Made by a program: the position numbers and the translations under genes. A stretch of DNA of 37,639 bases. Source: Tannerella sp. (lineage in GTDB: Bacteria > Bacteroidota > Bacteroidia > Bacteroidales > Tannerellaceae). Below the pieces are notes generated by a model. The model was not told the DNA's origin, did no database searches, and worked only from the letters and a program-made list of their open reading frames with translations. Location: the NCBI GenBank assembly GCA_031265585.1, contig JAISCL010000329.1:1-37639 (forward strand), given 5' to 3'. Shown here piece by piece: positions 19,080 to 29,103 of this stretch (its first letter is position 1; the number at the start of each line of letters is the position of its first letter).

Positions 19080-20390
19080 TTATTTGATTGCATCCGGAAA
19101 CAGTGACAGCGCTTCTCCTACAACGAAAGCGCTTCCGCCTACAAATATACAATCTTTTTCCGAAGCCCGTTTCATTGCTTCGGAAACAGCATCTTTTACA
19201 TTATGAAAAATTTTGCCTTTAAGTTCGTGTTTTTCTCCTGTTTTTGCCACTTCTCTGGCAGGCGTGGCCCTTTCTCCGGATGCTTGTGTAAAATAATAGG
19301 TGGCATTGGGGGGCATTAACGCCAAAATACCGTCAACGTCCTTATCTTTGGATATACCGATTACCATGTGCAGCTTTTCATGCAGCCTTGCTTCATTGAG
19401 CAGCATTTTGGAGGTGTTTGTTTTCCACGCACCCGTATTGTGACCTATGTCGCATATTATTTTAGGTGCGGACTGTACTTCCTGCCAGCGTCCCATCAGT
19501 CCGGTCAGCTCCGTTACATGCGAGAATGCATCCCGGATACCTGCAAGCCGTATTTGCGAACCTGCATTCGAAAATATTCTCATGGCGGACAGCACAATCT
19601 GGGCATTCGTTTTTTGTGCCGGCCCCTTCAGTTCACCTTTCAGAACGCCGTAGTTTGCAGATTCGAAAATCCATGAACCGTCGACTTGCATTTCGGCATA
19701 CCGGATTGTATCCGTTTCCGTTGCAAAAGTAATGGGAGCGGATACCTCAAAGGCTTTGGAGATGAAGAACTGCCTCAATTCGTCATTGTCCAGTTCGCCT
19801 ACGATAACCGGGACGCCGCGTTTTATGATTCCGGCCTTCTCCGCAGCTATTTCTACCAGTGAATTTCCGAGATATTGCGTATGGTCAAGGCTGATGCTTG
19901 TTATGATACTCAACATGGGTTGCATAATATTTGTGCTGTCAAGCCTTCCCCCCATCCCGGTTTCTATGATCGCGTAAGCAACTTTTTTATGCCTGAAATA
20001 ATCAAGGGCCAGCGCGGATGTCAATTCAAAAAACGAAGGTTTTTCCCTTTCTATAAATTTGATGTTTTTTCCGACATAGTCGATTACGTACTGTTTTGTT
20101 ATGGGACGTCCATCAACACGTATGCGCTCCCTGAAATCAACAAGATGCGGTGATGTATACAGGCCGACTTTATGTCCCACACCCTGGATTACTGCTGCAA
20201 GCAGATGGGCGACCGAACCTTTGCCGTTTGTTCCCGCAATATGTATGGTCTTATACCTTTTATGCGGATTCCCGGCCAGGTCATCTAACGCAATACTCCG
20301 TTCCAGACCGGGCTTATACGCCCTTGAACCCATCTTGTGAAAAGCAGGAGTTCGGTCATAGAGATAATCTAATGTTTCTTCGTAATTCAT
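19080..20390 (-). CDS. folC: Bifunctional folylpolyglutamate/dihydrofolate synthase
   Basis: HIAGTNGKGSVAHLLAAVIQGVGHKVGLYTSPHLVDFRERIRVDG; ETGMGGRLDSTNI; SLDHTQYLGNSLVEIAAEKAGIIK. Confidence 0.95.
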   Translation of the reverse strand: MNYEETLDYLYDRTPAFHKMGSRAYKPGLERSIALDDLAGNPHKRYKTIHIAGTNGKGSVAHLLAAVIQGVGHKVGLYTSPHLVDFRERIRVDGRPITKQYVIDYVGKNIKFIEREKPSFFELTSALALDYFRHKKVAYAIIETGMGGRLDSTNIMQPMLSIITSISLDHTQYLGNSLVEIAAEKAGIIKRGVPVIVGELDNDELRQFFISKAFEVSAPITFATETDTIRYAEMQVDGSWIFESANYGVLKGELKGPAQKTNAQIVLSAMRIFSNAGSQIRLAGIRDAFSHVTELTGLMGRWQEVQSAPKIICDIGHNTGAWKTNTSKMLLNEARLHEKLHMVIGISKDKDVDGILALMPPNATYYFTQASGERATPAREVAKTGEKHELKGKIFHNVKDAVSEAMKRASEKDCIFVGGSAFVVGEALSLFPDAIK

Positions 20391-20681
20391 AATTTTTTAA
20401 AAAAGCTCGTAAAAAAATAGTTTTTTCATCAGTATTCAACTGTAATTCGCGTGCAAAATTACACTATTAATTCAAATTTGTTTTCACAAAAAAAACTAAA
20501 AAAATGAAATTGCGAAGATTATTGACTAAATCTAACAGTTTTAACATTTTACCCCTCTCTTTTTTAACGGATTTTCAGGCTATTTTTGAATAATACGGTT
20601 TTATTTACCCATTATTTATGATAATTGAAAAGAAAGTCGTTCCTTTGCAACATTGAATGTTTAAATTTAAATGATACGGAT

Positions 20682-22019
20682 ATGGGATTGAAGAAAAATT
20701 TTGTACTTGACACCAATGTGATGCTGCATGATTTTGACTGTTTGTCGAATTTTGAAGACAATGATGTGTATATACCGATTACGGCGCTTGTCGAACTGGA
20801 TAAATTTAAGAAGGGAAGCGAACAGATCAATTACAATGCGCGTGAATTTGTACGCAGGCTGGATGCGTTAACCTCGGCTGATTTCTGTTTAAAAGGAGCC
20901 TCTTTAGGGGAAGGGAAAGGAATACTCTATGTCATCACCGGCACAACGTATCATGAGAAAGTAGCCGCTTCTTTCCCGGAACGTATACCGGATCACCGTA
21001 TTCTTTCGTGTGCCATGACGGTTTCGGATCTGTATCCGGAAATAAAGACAATCCTTGTCACAAAAGACATCAATATGCGTATGAAAGCGCGTTCCCTCGG
21101 CATTCCGGTTGAGGATTACAATAAGGACAAGGTTCAAAATATCAATATCTTTGAGAAGGCGGAAGAAGTATATACAGGTATTGACAGTTCATTTATCGAC
21201 AGTATTTATGCAAAACCGGAAGGAGTGGCGATCGAAACATTCAGAGAAAAATATCCCCGGATAGAACTGACTCCCAATGACTGTTTTGTACTAGAAAGCG
21301 AACGGAACAGCGTACTGGCCCGATACAATCCGTTTGCGGAATCGGTAAGGAAGATAGAGAAAGGAACTTCAAATTACGGCATTCAGGCGCGCAATATCGA
21401 ACAGAAGTTTGCCCTGGAGATCCTGAACGATCCGGCTATAAGATTAGTAGGTATAACCGGAAAAGCCGGGACCGGCAAAACCCTGCTTGCCCTTGCTTCC
21501 GCATTGAAACAGTCCAAACTCTATAAACAGATATTACTTGCCCGTCCGATTGTTGCGCTGGCAAATCAGAGTATCGGTTTTCTCCCCGGAAACGAAAAGG
21601 AGAAGGTGACGCCTTACATGCAGCCGCTGTTTGACAATCTGAACGTGATAAAAGGCCAGTTCCCGGTCAATAGCCTGGAGGCCCGGAATATTGACGAGAT
21701 GCAAAAAAACAACCAGCTGGTTATCGAAGCGCTGGCCTTTATCCGTGGACGGAGCCTGGCGGAAACATTCTGTATCGTTGATGAAGCGCAGAATCTGACG
21801 CCTCACGAAATCAAAACGATCATTACCCGTACGGGCGAAGGTACGAAGATGGTGTTTACAGGAGATATCCAGCAGATTGATTCACCTTATCTTGATATGC
21901 AGAGCAACGGACTCGCTTATATGGTGGATAAAATGAAAGGACAGAAGCTCTTTGCCCATGTTAACCTTGTGAAGGGCGAACGCAGCGAACTGGCCGAACT
22001 GGCTGCTGACCTGCTTTAA
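20682..22019 (+). CDS. PIN domain-PhoH family ATPase
   Basis: N-terminal PIN: KNFVLDTNVMLHDFDCLSNFEDNDVYIPITALVELDKFK; C-terminal PhoH: GITGKAGTGKTLLALASAL, IVDEAQNLTPHEIKTIITRTGEGTKMVFTGDIQQID. Confidence 0.93.
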   Translation: MGLKKNFVLDTNVMLHDFDCLSNFEDNDVYIPITALVELDKFKKGSEQINYNAREFVRRLDALTSADFCLKGASLGEGKGILYVITGTTYHEKVAASFPERIPDHRILSCAMTVSDLYPEIKTILVTKDINMRMKARSLGIPVEDYNKDKVQNINIFEKAEEVYTGIDSSFIDSIYAKPEGVAIETFREKYPRIELTPNDCFVLESERNSVLARYNPFAESVRKIEKGTSNYGIQARNIEQKFALEILNDPAIRLVGITGKAGTGKTLLALASALKQSKLYKQILLARPIVALANQSIGFLPGNEKEKVTPYMQPLFDNLNVIKGQFPVNSLEARNIDEMQKNNQLVIEALAFIRGRSLAETFCIVDEAQNLTPHEIKTIITRTGEGTKMVFTGDIQQIDSPYLDMQSNGLAYMVDKMKGQKLFAHVNLVKGERSELAELAADLL

Positions 22020-22037
22020 TACCAATCAAAAAACAGG

Positions 22038-23027
22038 ATGGAGAAATTGCGTGTAGCCGTCATCGGATTCGGTTTTATGGGAAAAACCCATGCCCGGAAT
22101 ATTCTTAACAGCAACCGGATGGAATTAACCGCTATTGTAGATAACCGGATTGATTCCATCAGTCAGGTCTCCGGAAATATTGACACCGGGGAGATCCCTC
22201 CGGAAATACTGGCCGGGATCAGTAAGTATGACAACGTGGATACCTGCTTTGCCGAAGCGTTGCCAGATGCCGTATTTGTCTGTGTGCATACATTCTCACA
22301 TTATGAAATTGCGATAAAAGCGCTAAAGCAGGGGCTTCATGTATTTATTGAAAAGCCGTTCGTTCTTAACGTGGAAGAAGGCGAGCGGTTGATTGCCGAA
22401 GCAAAGAATCGGAACCTGAAACTGTCCGTAGGACATGTCGTACGCTATATGCCGGCTTACGTAAAACTGCATGAACTGTACCGCAATCAGACATACGGCA
22501 AGCTGAAGTCTGTTTCCATGACCCGTTTTTCAGGCATCCCGGGCTGGGGAGAATGGGACAGGCTCCGGAAGGATTTTGGATCTTCGGGCGGCGGTTTATT
22601 CGACCTGGTAATCCATGATATAGATTTTCTTCACTATATGTTGGGGATGCCTGACAGGGTTGAATCAAAGACTGTTCCCGGCATGTTAAGCAACCATGAT
22701 TACGTGTCCGCCTACTGGTATTATAACCGTCACGATGCTTTTGTAAAAGTAGAAGGCGGGCTTACCTTTCACCGTAAATTTCCATTTGAAGCTGCCTTCA
22801 GGGTTTCTTTTGAAGATGCTTCCGCCGTCTGGTCTTCATCTTCCGGTCGTGAGATGAAAATTGCAGATAACGGGACTCTTCAAACCATAGCATTGGAAGA
22901 TGCAAAAGAGGGATACGTAACAGAGGCCGAGCAGTTTGCCGCTTCAATTATAAATAATGACAACCTCGCATGTACGGCAGAATCCGCTCTCAATACCGTG
23001 AAGTTATGCTATAAACACATCATTTAA
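22038..23027 (+). CDS. Gfo/Idh/MocA family oxidoreductase
   Basis: LRVAVIGFGFMGKTHARNIL; GLHVFIEKPFVLNVEEGERLIAEAKNRNLKLSVGHVVRY. Confidence 0.93.
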   Translation: MEKLRVAVIGFGFMGKTHARNILNSNRMELTAIVDNRIDSISQVSGNIDTGEIPPEILAGISKYDNVDTCFAEALPDAVFVCVHTFSHYEIAIKALKQGLHVFIEKPFVLNVEEGERLIAEAKNRNLKLSVGHVVRYMPAYVKLHELYRNQTYGKLKSVSMTRFSGIPGWGEWDRLRKDFGSSGGGLFDLVIHDIDFLHYMLGMPDRVESKTVPGMLSNHDYVSAYWYYNRHDAFVKVEGGLTFHRKFPFEAAFRVSFEDASAVWSSSSGREMKIADNGTLQTIALEDAKEGYVTEAEQFAASIINNDNLACTAESALNTVKLCYKHII

Positions 23028-24849
23028 AGAGCTTGTCGATGAGGTCGCTGCGTTTTATTTGCCGCAAAAAACGCGTTATTTCAGGGCGGTATTCGGCCAG
23101 GTGCCAAAAGAAAAACTGGCGTTGCGAAAGCTTTTCCCGTTTGCTTCGTGCACAGGGGATTTTTTCCAGGGTATAGGGATGAATGCCTGTATAATATATT
23201 TCGGCAGCTAATGTCATGGGCGTCGGTGTGAAATCTTGTACCTGTTCAAGATGAAAGTTCAGTTTCCTGGTCTTTATCGCAAGTTCGGCCATGTCGATTT
23301 CCGTACAACCGGGATGACTGGATATAAAATAAGGGATTAGCTGCTCTTTCAGATGATGTTCGGAGTTGATTCCGTCAAATATTTTTTTGAATCTTTCAAA
23401 CAGTTCAAACGGGGGCTTTCGCATCAGCTGCAAGACATTTTTTTCCGTATGCTCCGGGGCTACCTTTAGCCTTCCCGACACATGTCCGGTCAGAAGCGTT
23501 TCGATATACTGCCGGGATGCGCGGTTAAAAACTTCATTTTCGTGCCGGTGCAGTAACAGATCGTAACGTATGCCGCTTCCGATGAAGACTTTTTTTATCC
23601 CCGGCATCTTCGCCGATTCACGGTACAGTTCCAGGAGGGGCGTATGATCTGTCAGCAGATTCTTGCAGATGACAGGAAACGTACAGGAAGGCTTTTTACA
23701 TTTTCTGCAGACCGGTTCGTCTTTTCCCTTCATTTGATACATATTTGCCGAGGGGCCACCCAGGTCGCTGATGTATCCTTTAAAACCGGGTGAACGGGAT
23801 ATTTTTTCGACCTCTTTCAGGACAGACTCTTTGCTGCGTGATAAAATCCGTTTCCCCTGGTGCGCTGAAATGGTACAGAAAGCGCATCCGCCGAAACAGC
23901 CCCGGTGAATGTTTACTGAGTACTTTATCATTTCAAACGCAGGAATCACTTTGTCCCTGTATTTGGGGTGCGGCAGGCGGGTATAGGGCAAATCGTACCA
24001 GGAATCAAGCTCTTTTGTCGTAGCCGGCGCATACGGAGGGTTGACCGCAATGATCCTGTCATGCGTGTGCTGCAGTATTCCGGCGGATTCGTATTTATTG
24101 GATTCTTCTTCGATGATCCTGAAATTTTTAGCCTGCTTCCGTTTATCTTTCAGGCACTCTTCGTAGGGAAAGAGGACGATGTCTCCCGGTGAATGTGTGA
24201 TCTTTTCTGCGATACAGGCTGTCTGGGGCAAGTTTTTGATATTTTCGAAAGGGACTCCCTTTTTCAGGAGTTTCACAAGTTCCGTAACCGGTTTTTCTCC
24301 CATGCCGTAGATCAGGAGGTCTGCGGGGCTGTCGGCAAGGATACCCGGACACAGCCTGTCCTGCCAGTAGTCATAATGCGCCAGACGCCGCAGGGAGGCT
24401 TCTATTCCGCCTAAAACGACAGGCGTGCCGGGATAGCGTTCTTTCAGGATTTTTGCATAGACAATGCTCGGGTAATCAGGCCGCATGCCGGGCCGTTTAT
24501 CCGGCGTGTAGGCATCGTCACTGCGAAGGCGTTTGTTGGCTGTGTAACGGTTAATCATTGAATCCATCGCGCCCGGTGCAATCGCGAAAAACAGGCGCGG
24601 GACGCCCAGTTTGGTGAAATCGCGGCAGTCGCCCCGCCAGTCGGGCTGGGGTACAATCGCCACCCGGAGTCCCTGCGCTTCAAGCACCCGGCCGATGACG
24701 GCGGCGCCAAAAGACGGATGGTCGACGTATGCGTCGCCGCTGAAGATGATGACATCCAGATAATCCCAGCCCCGCAGTTTGACTTCCTTTCCGGTCGTGG
24801 GAAGCCAGGCATCCGGCTGATACGTATTTACAGGAGTTTTCCTTTCCAT
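23020..24849 (-). CDS. YgiQ family radical SAM protein
   Basis: WLPTTGKEVKLRGWDYLDVIIFSGDAYVDHPSFGAAVIGRVLEAQGLRVAIVPQPDW; HRGCFGGCAFCTISAHQGK. ATG at 24849 preferred over 24858. Confidence 0.94.
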   Translation of the reverse strand: MERKTPVNTYQPDAWLPTTGKEVKLRGWDYLDVIIFSGDAYVDHPSFGAAVIGRVLEAQGLRVAIVPQPDWRGDCRDFTKLGVPRLFFAIAPGAMDSMINRYTANKRLRSDDAYTPDKRPGMRPDYPSIVYAKILKERYPGTPVVLGGIEASLRRLAHYDYWQDRLCPGILADSPADLLIYGMGEKPVTELVKLLKKGVPFENIKNLPQTACIAEKITHSPGDIVLFPYEECLKDKRKQAKNFRIIEEESNKYESAGILQHTHDRIIAVNPPYAPATTKELDSWYDLPYTRLPHPKYRDKVIPAFEMIKYSVNIHRGCFGGCAFCTISAHQGKRILSRSKESVLKEVEKISRSPGFKGYISDLGGPSANMYQMKGKDEPVCRKCKKPSCTFPVICKNLLTDHTPLLELYRESAKMPGIKKVFIGSGIRYDLLLHRHENEVFNRASRQYIETLLTGHVSGRLKVAPEHTEKNVLQLMRKPPFELFERFKKIFDGINSEHHLKEQLIPYFISSHPGCTEIDMAELAIKTRKLNFHLEQVQDFTPTPMTLAAEIYYTGIHPYTLEKIPCARSKREKLSQRQFFFWHLAEYRPEITRFLRQIKRSDLIDKLFK

Positions 24850-25631
24850 ACGAAACACTTGGGAAAAGCGGACGGGACCGCCTTCGTGAACAGTCCGTAA
24901 ACGGCGGATCCGGAACCGGACATGGATGCGTATTCAGCTCCCAGTGCATACAGCTTGTCTTTTATCTCCCGGATGACGGGATATTTATCGAATACGCTTG
25001 GCTCGAAGTCGTTTCTTAATACGTTTTTCCATTCCGGTACGGGTATGGAGGGCAATTCGTCAAGGGAAAAGGACGGTTTTTGCGGTTTCACCGCCGCGTA
25101 TGCTTCCGGGGTAGAAACGGTGACGGGAGGCTTTACAATATATAATGTATAATCTTTCAGGGAGACCGAAACCGGTTTGAAGACATTGCCCGTCCCTGTG
25201 GCGATGACCGGCATATTCCGGATAAAGAAAGGACAGTCCGCGCCAAGGGTTGCCGCCATCTTTTCCAGCCTGCTGTCCGCTATCCGGAAATTGCACAAAT
25301 CATTAACCAGCCTGAGTGTAAAAGCGGCATCCGAGCTTCCTCCCCCTAATCCGGCTCCCGGTGGAATCGCCTTTTTGAGGTATATTTCCAGCGGCGGAAC
25401 AGCCTGTTTCCGCGCTATCAGGCCGTATGCTTTCATCACCAGGTTCTCTTCGGCGGAAGCAGTCAGTTTCAGTCCCGTCTGCCTGAATGACGCTTCCCGG
25501 GCGACGACGGCTTCCAGGGCATCTTTCAGGGGAACGGGGTAAAAGACCGTTTCGATGTTGTGAAATCCGTCCGGACGTTTTTCTGTTACATGAAGCCCTA
25601 AGTTTATTTTTGCATTGGGGAAACAAAGCAT
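24828..25631 (-). CDS. ispE: 4-diphosphocytidyl-2-C-methyl-D-erythritol kinase
   Basis: FPNAKINLGLHVTEKRPDGFHNIETVFYPV; IPPGAGLGGGSSDAAFTLRLVN (GHMP kinase). Confidence 0.95.
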   Translation of the reverse strand: MLCFPNAKINLGLHVTEKRPDGFHNIETVFYPVPLKDALEAVVAREASFRQTGLKLTASAEENLVMKAYGLIARKQAVPPLEIYLKKAIPPGAGLGGGSSDAAFTLRLVNDLCNFRIADSRLEKMAATLGADCPFFIRNMPVIATGTGNVFKPVSVSLKDYTLYIVKPPVTVSTPEAYAAVKPQKPSFSLDELPSIPVPEWKNVLRNDFEPSVFDKYPVIREIKDKLYALGAEYASMSGSGSAVYGLFTKAVPSAFPKCFVWKGKLL

Positions 25632-25649
25632 GGAGATAATGATTAGCGG

Positions 25650-26939
25650 TTAACTGTTCCTGCCCGGCTTTTTGAACGGTCTTTTGGACTGTTTGCCGTT
25701 TGGTTTCCGTCCTTTCCCGCCGGTTCTTTCATTACTTTCCTTTCCCTTTTTCCTGAAACGGCCTTTACTCTGTTTATGCTTTTCCGGCTCGTAGGGAGGA
25801 GCTTCTCCAAGGGACGGGTCAATGGGGATCTTATAGATTTCTTTGTTGAGAAATGTTTCCATCGCCCTGAAAGCGCCCTGTTCTTTTTCGGAAACGAAGG
25901 TGATGGCCAGTCCGCTTCCGTCCGTTCCGCGCGCTGTACGGCCTATTCGGTGTACATAATCCTCCGGATCTTTCGGCGTATCGTAGTTGATAACGATGCT
26001 GATGTCATTGATGTCAATGCCGCGGGAGACGACGTCGGTGGCCACCAGCACGTCAACATGTCCGTTGCGGAAGTCTTTCATGACCTGTTCCCGGTTACTC
26101 TGTTCCAGGTCCGAATGCATCTCTGCCGCATTGATATTCATCCGCTTGAATGCGGCAGCCAGTTCCTTTACCTTCTGCTTGGACGACGAAAACAGAAGGA
26201 CGCGCTTCGGGCTGCTTTCCTTGAAATGTTTCTCCAGGATACGCATCTTCTGGGCTTCGTAACAGATATAGGCGGTCTGTATGATACTTTCCGGCGGCTT
26301 TGCAATTGCGATTTCCACCTCCTGCGGATCTTTCATGATACTGGCTGCCAGCGTCCGTATTTTGGGAGGCATGGTGGCGGAGAACATGATGATCTGGCAG
26401 TTGCCGGGCAGTTTCCTGTATATCTGAAGGATATCTTCGTAAAAGCCCATGTCGAGCATGCGGTCGGCTTCGTCAAGAATGAAAAAGGACACCCGCGACA
26501 AATCCACGCTGCCCATGTTCATGTGTGCGATGAGGCGTCCGGGCGTAGCAATCACAATATCGGTTCCCATCAGCATCCCTCTTTCCTGCTGTGCGTACGC
26601 GATCCCGTCCGTGCCTCCGTAGACGGCTACGGCGGAAACCGGCAGGTAATAGGAGAAGCCCTCCACCTGCTGGTCGATCTGCTGCGCCAGTTCGCGTGTG
26701 GGAGCCATGATCACGGCATTGATCGCATCTTCGGGATAGGCGCCTTTGCTCAGTTCGTTAATAACCGGCAACACGTAAGCCGCGGTCTTTCCGGTACCCG
26801 TCTGGGCACATGCGATGATATCCTTGCCTTCCAGTATGGGGGGGATTGACATTTCCTGTACAGGCGTCATTTCCTGAAAATTCATGGCATAAAGGCCGTC
26901 TAATACGGAATCTTCAAGATTCAGTTCGTCAAATCTCAT
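25650..26939 (-). CDS. DEAD/DEAH-box RNA helicase with basic C-terminal tail
   Basis: ACAQTGTGKTAAYVLP, APTRELAQQI, FILDEADRMLDMGF, SATMPP, HRIGRTARG; tail KHKQSKGRFRKKGKESNERTGGKGRKPNGKQSKRPFKKPGRNS. Confidence 0.95.
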   Translation of the reverse strand: MRFDELNLEDSVLDGLYAMNFQEMTPVQEMSIPPILEGKDIIACAQTGTGKTAAYVLPVINELSKGAYPEDAINAVIMAPTRELAQQIDQQVEGFSYYLPVSAVAVYGGTDGIAYAQQERGMLMGTDIVIATPGRLIAHMNMGSVDLSRVSFFILDEADRMLDMGFYEDILQIYRKLPGNCQIIMFSATMPPKIRTLAASIMKDPQEVEIAIAKPPESIIQTAYICYEAQKMRILEKHFKESSPKRVLLFSSSKQKVKELAAAFKRMNINAAEMHSDLEQSNREQVMKDFRNGHVDVLVATDVVSRGIDINDISIVINYDTPKDPEDYVHRIGRTARGTDGSGLAITFVSEKEQGAFRAMETFLNKEIYKIPIDPSLGEAPPYEPEKHKQSKGRFRKKGKESNERTGGKGRKPNGKQSKRPFKKPGRNS

Positions 26940-26961
26940 TCTTTTTCAATTAAAAACGTCG

Positions 26962-26993
26962 CAAAAATAGCAGTTATTTCATTATCAGCCAAA
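26962..26993 (-). promoter_or_regulatory. Bacteroidetes-type promoter of the DEAD-box helicase gene
   Basis: Minus strand TTTG-N20-TATTTTTG, about 23 nt upstream of the ATG. Confidence 0.6.
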
Positions 26994-27033
26994 ATTTATC
27001 CGCAAAAAATGCAGTTGCCCCGGTCTCGAACGT

Positions 27034-28182
27034 TCATCCCCTGTTGCGTAACGCGGCACGGGCAGCGGGTAAGGAGGCGATGCGTCGCGTTTCTACATGA
27101 TTTGTTTTTCTTAGGAGGGAGGTTAGGCCGGCGGAACAGATTGCTTTGTAGTTGCTGCCGTCGGAATAGATCAGGTAATATTCTATTTCCGGGATTTTTT
27201 CGGCCATTTTGCAGGCGGCTTCGATACCGAGGGCCATGAATGCGGTGGCGTAAGCGTCTGCTGTCATACAGTCCGGCGCCAGGATGGTAGCGCTCAGGAG
27301 GCTTTGTTCGGAAGGGTAGCCGGTGCGGGGATCGATGGTGTGCGCGTATTTTTTGCCGTCTTTCAAGTAGAAGTTCCGGTAGTTGCCGGATGTGGCGCAT
27401 CCGCGTTTGCCGCACAGGCTGATGATGTTGTCCGGTTCGTATTTCAGGCCGGAGGGGTCGTCTTCCGGTTTGGGGATGCCGACCTGCCAGCATTTGCCGT
27501 GGGGGTTTTTGCCTTTTGCCGCCACTTCGCCGCCGATTTCCACCATATAGTTTTCGACGCCTTCACGTTCGAGCAGGGCGGCGATCACGTCGGAGGCGAA
27601 TCCTTTCGCGATGGCTGAAAAGTTGAGTGTCATGCGCGGATCGTCCTTTATGATCCGTTTGTTTTCCAGGCGGATCTTTTTATAGCCGACGAACGACAGG
27701 ATGCTGTCGATTTTTTCCTGCGAGATACTGTCGCTGTTTTCAAAGCCGAAGCCCCACAGGTTGATTAAGGGGGAGACTGTTACATCGAAGACTCCGTCTG
27801 AGTTTTCCGACACTTCCATGGCCTTGTTGAATACGGTGGCAAACCGGTCGTCCACTTCCACTTCTTCGTTGCGGTTCACTTTGGAGATGATGGAATTGGG
27901 GTTGAATGGGTTCATGGACAGGCTGAAGGCCTGCAGTTCGGCGTCTATTTTGTCGGTGAGCAGTCCGGCGGATTCGTATTTGATATGATATGACGTATGA
28001 AAAACACTGCCGCTCTCTTCGTAATATTTTTTTTCGTGCGTACACGACAGGCACACGCACCACATTATTACTGTCAGTACATTGACGGCTGCCCTGCCGA
28101 CCGCACGGGGATCTCTGTACACGCCGTGTGCAACCTTCCTGCGGGCAAGCCGGGTGAATAACGGTTTTATTATTTTCATCAT
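27034..28182 (-). CDS. apbE: FAD:protein FMN transferase (ApbE), lipoprotein
   Basis: FHTSYHIKYES...SMNPFNPNSIISKVN...FDVTVSPLINLWGFG...LNFSAIAKGFASDVIAALLEREGVENYMVEIGGEVAAKG...HTIDPRTGYP. Start uncertain because the N-terminal region is long and basic. Confidence 0.92.
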   Translation of the reverse strand: MMKIIKPLFTRLARRKVAHGVYRDPRAVGRAAVNVLTVIMWCVCLSCTHEKKYYEESGSVFHTSYHIKYESAGLLTDKIDAELQAFSLSMNPFNPNSIISKVNRNEEVEVDDRFATVFNKAMEVSENSDGVFDVTVSPLINLWGFGFENSDSISQEKIDSILSFVGYKKIRLENKRIIKDDPRMTLNFSAIAKGFASDVIAALLEREGVENYMVEIGGEVAAKGKNPHGKCWQVGIPKPEDDPSGLKYEPDNIISLCGKRGCATSGNYRNFYLKDGKKYAHTIDPRTGYPSEQSLLSATILAPDCMTADAYATAFMALGIEAACKMAEKIPEIEYYLIYSDGSNYKAICSAGLTSLLRKTNHVETRRIASLPAARAALRNRG

Positions 28183-28219
28183 GCTCTAAAGATTAATCTG
28201 TTCCTGACAGGGTCAGTTG

Positions 28220-29101
28220 TTATTTCACCAGTTCGCTGAAGCGTTTCGGTATTGGGGTTTCGAAGCGCATTTCTTCGCCGGTCGCGGGATGCCGGAAAAA
28301 CAGGCGCCGGGCGTGCAGCATCAGCCGTCCGCCGGGGTCGGTTTTTGCTCCGTATTTCGGGTCGCCGGCTACCGGATGGCCGATAAATTCCATCTGGGCG
28401 CGTATCTGGTTTTTGCGTCCGGTTTCGAGTTCGAGTTCTATCAGCGAACAGGCGGCATTGCTTTTCAGCACGCGATAGTGCGAGATCGCTTTCCTGCCCT
28501 GCTGCCTGCCGGTACAGAAGACTTTCATCCGGCTGTTTTCCGTAAGGTAGGTGACGATCGTGTCTTCGCTTTTTTCCGGGACGCCTTCTATCACGGCGAC
28601 GTACGAACGGCGGGTGATCATCGCGTGCCAGTTCGAACGCAGGTATTCCTGTATGCTCCGGTTGCGTGCGAACATCATCAGGCCGGAGGTTCCCTTGTCC
28701 AGGCGGTGCAGTATGAATATCCGGTTCCGCAGGTCTGTTTTTTTCACGTGCCGGGACAGCAGGAAAGAGGCCGTATGCTCCTGTGAAGGAGAGTCCGGGA
28801 CGGACAGCAGGCCTTCCTTTTTGTTCACGACGATCAGTTCGTCATCTTCCCATACGATCTTTAACTGCGGATGGCTAAAGGGAACGGGCGCTTTCTCCAG
28901 GCTGATGAAGACTTCGTCTCCCGGATTCAGCGGCGTATTGAAATGTGTCGAGGGCTTCCCGTTGACCTGTACCTGCCCGCGGCCCAGCAAGCCCTTGACG
29001 GAGGTTCTGCTCTGCCGGCCAAGCCATTCCAGCAGGTAGGGCAGTAGCGTACTGCTTTCTTTCACAATACTTTTTTTGCCTTCTTTTTGAGGATGCCGCA
29101 T
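28220..29101 (-). CDS. RluA family pseudouridine synthase
   Basis: S4-like N-terminus; LIVVNKKEGLLSVP; IFILHRLDKGTSGLMMFAR; GRKNQIRAQMEFIGHPVAGDPKYG. Confidence 0.94.
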   Translation of the reverse strand: MRHPQKEGKKSIVKESSTLLPYLLEWLGRQSRTSVKGLLGRGQVQVNGKPSTHFNTPLNPGDEVFISLEKAPVPFSHPQLKIVWEDDELIVVNKKEGLLSVPDSPSQEHTASFLLSRHVKKTDLRNRIFILHRLDKGTSGLMMFARNRSIQEYLRSNWHAMITRRSYVAVIEGVPEKSEDTIVTYLTENSRMKVFCTGRQQGRKAISHYRVLKSNAACSLIELELETGRKNQIRAQMEFIGHPVAGDPKYGAKTDPGGRLMLHARRLFFRHPATGEEMRFETPIPKRFSELVK

Positions 29102-29103
29102 GG

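Noticed and set aside
25776-26849. 357-aa ORF antisense to the DEAD-box helicase
   Set aside because: Runs fully opposite a clearly coding helicase; long antisense ORFs arise from codon bias, and the translation has no recognisable domain.
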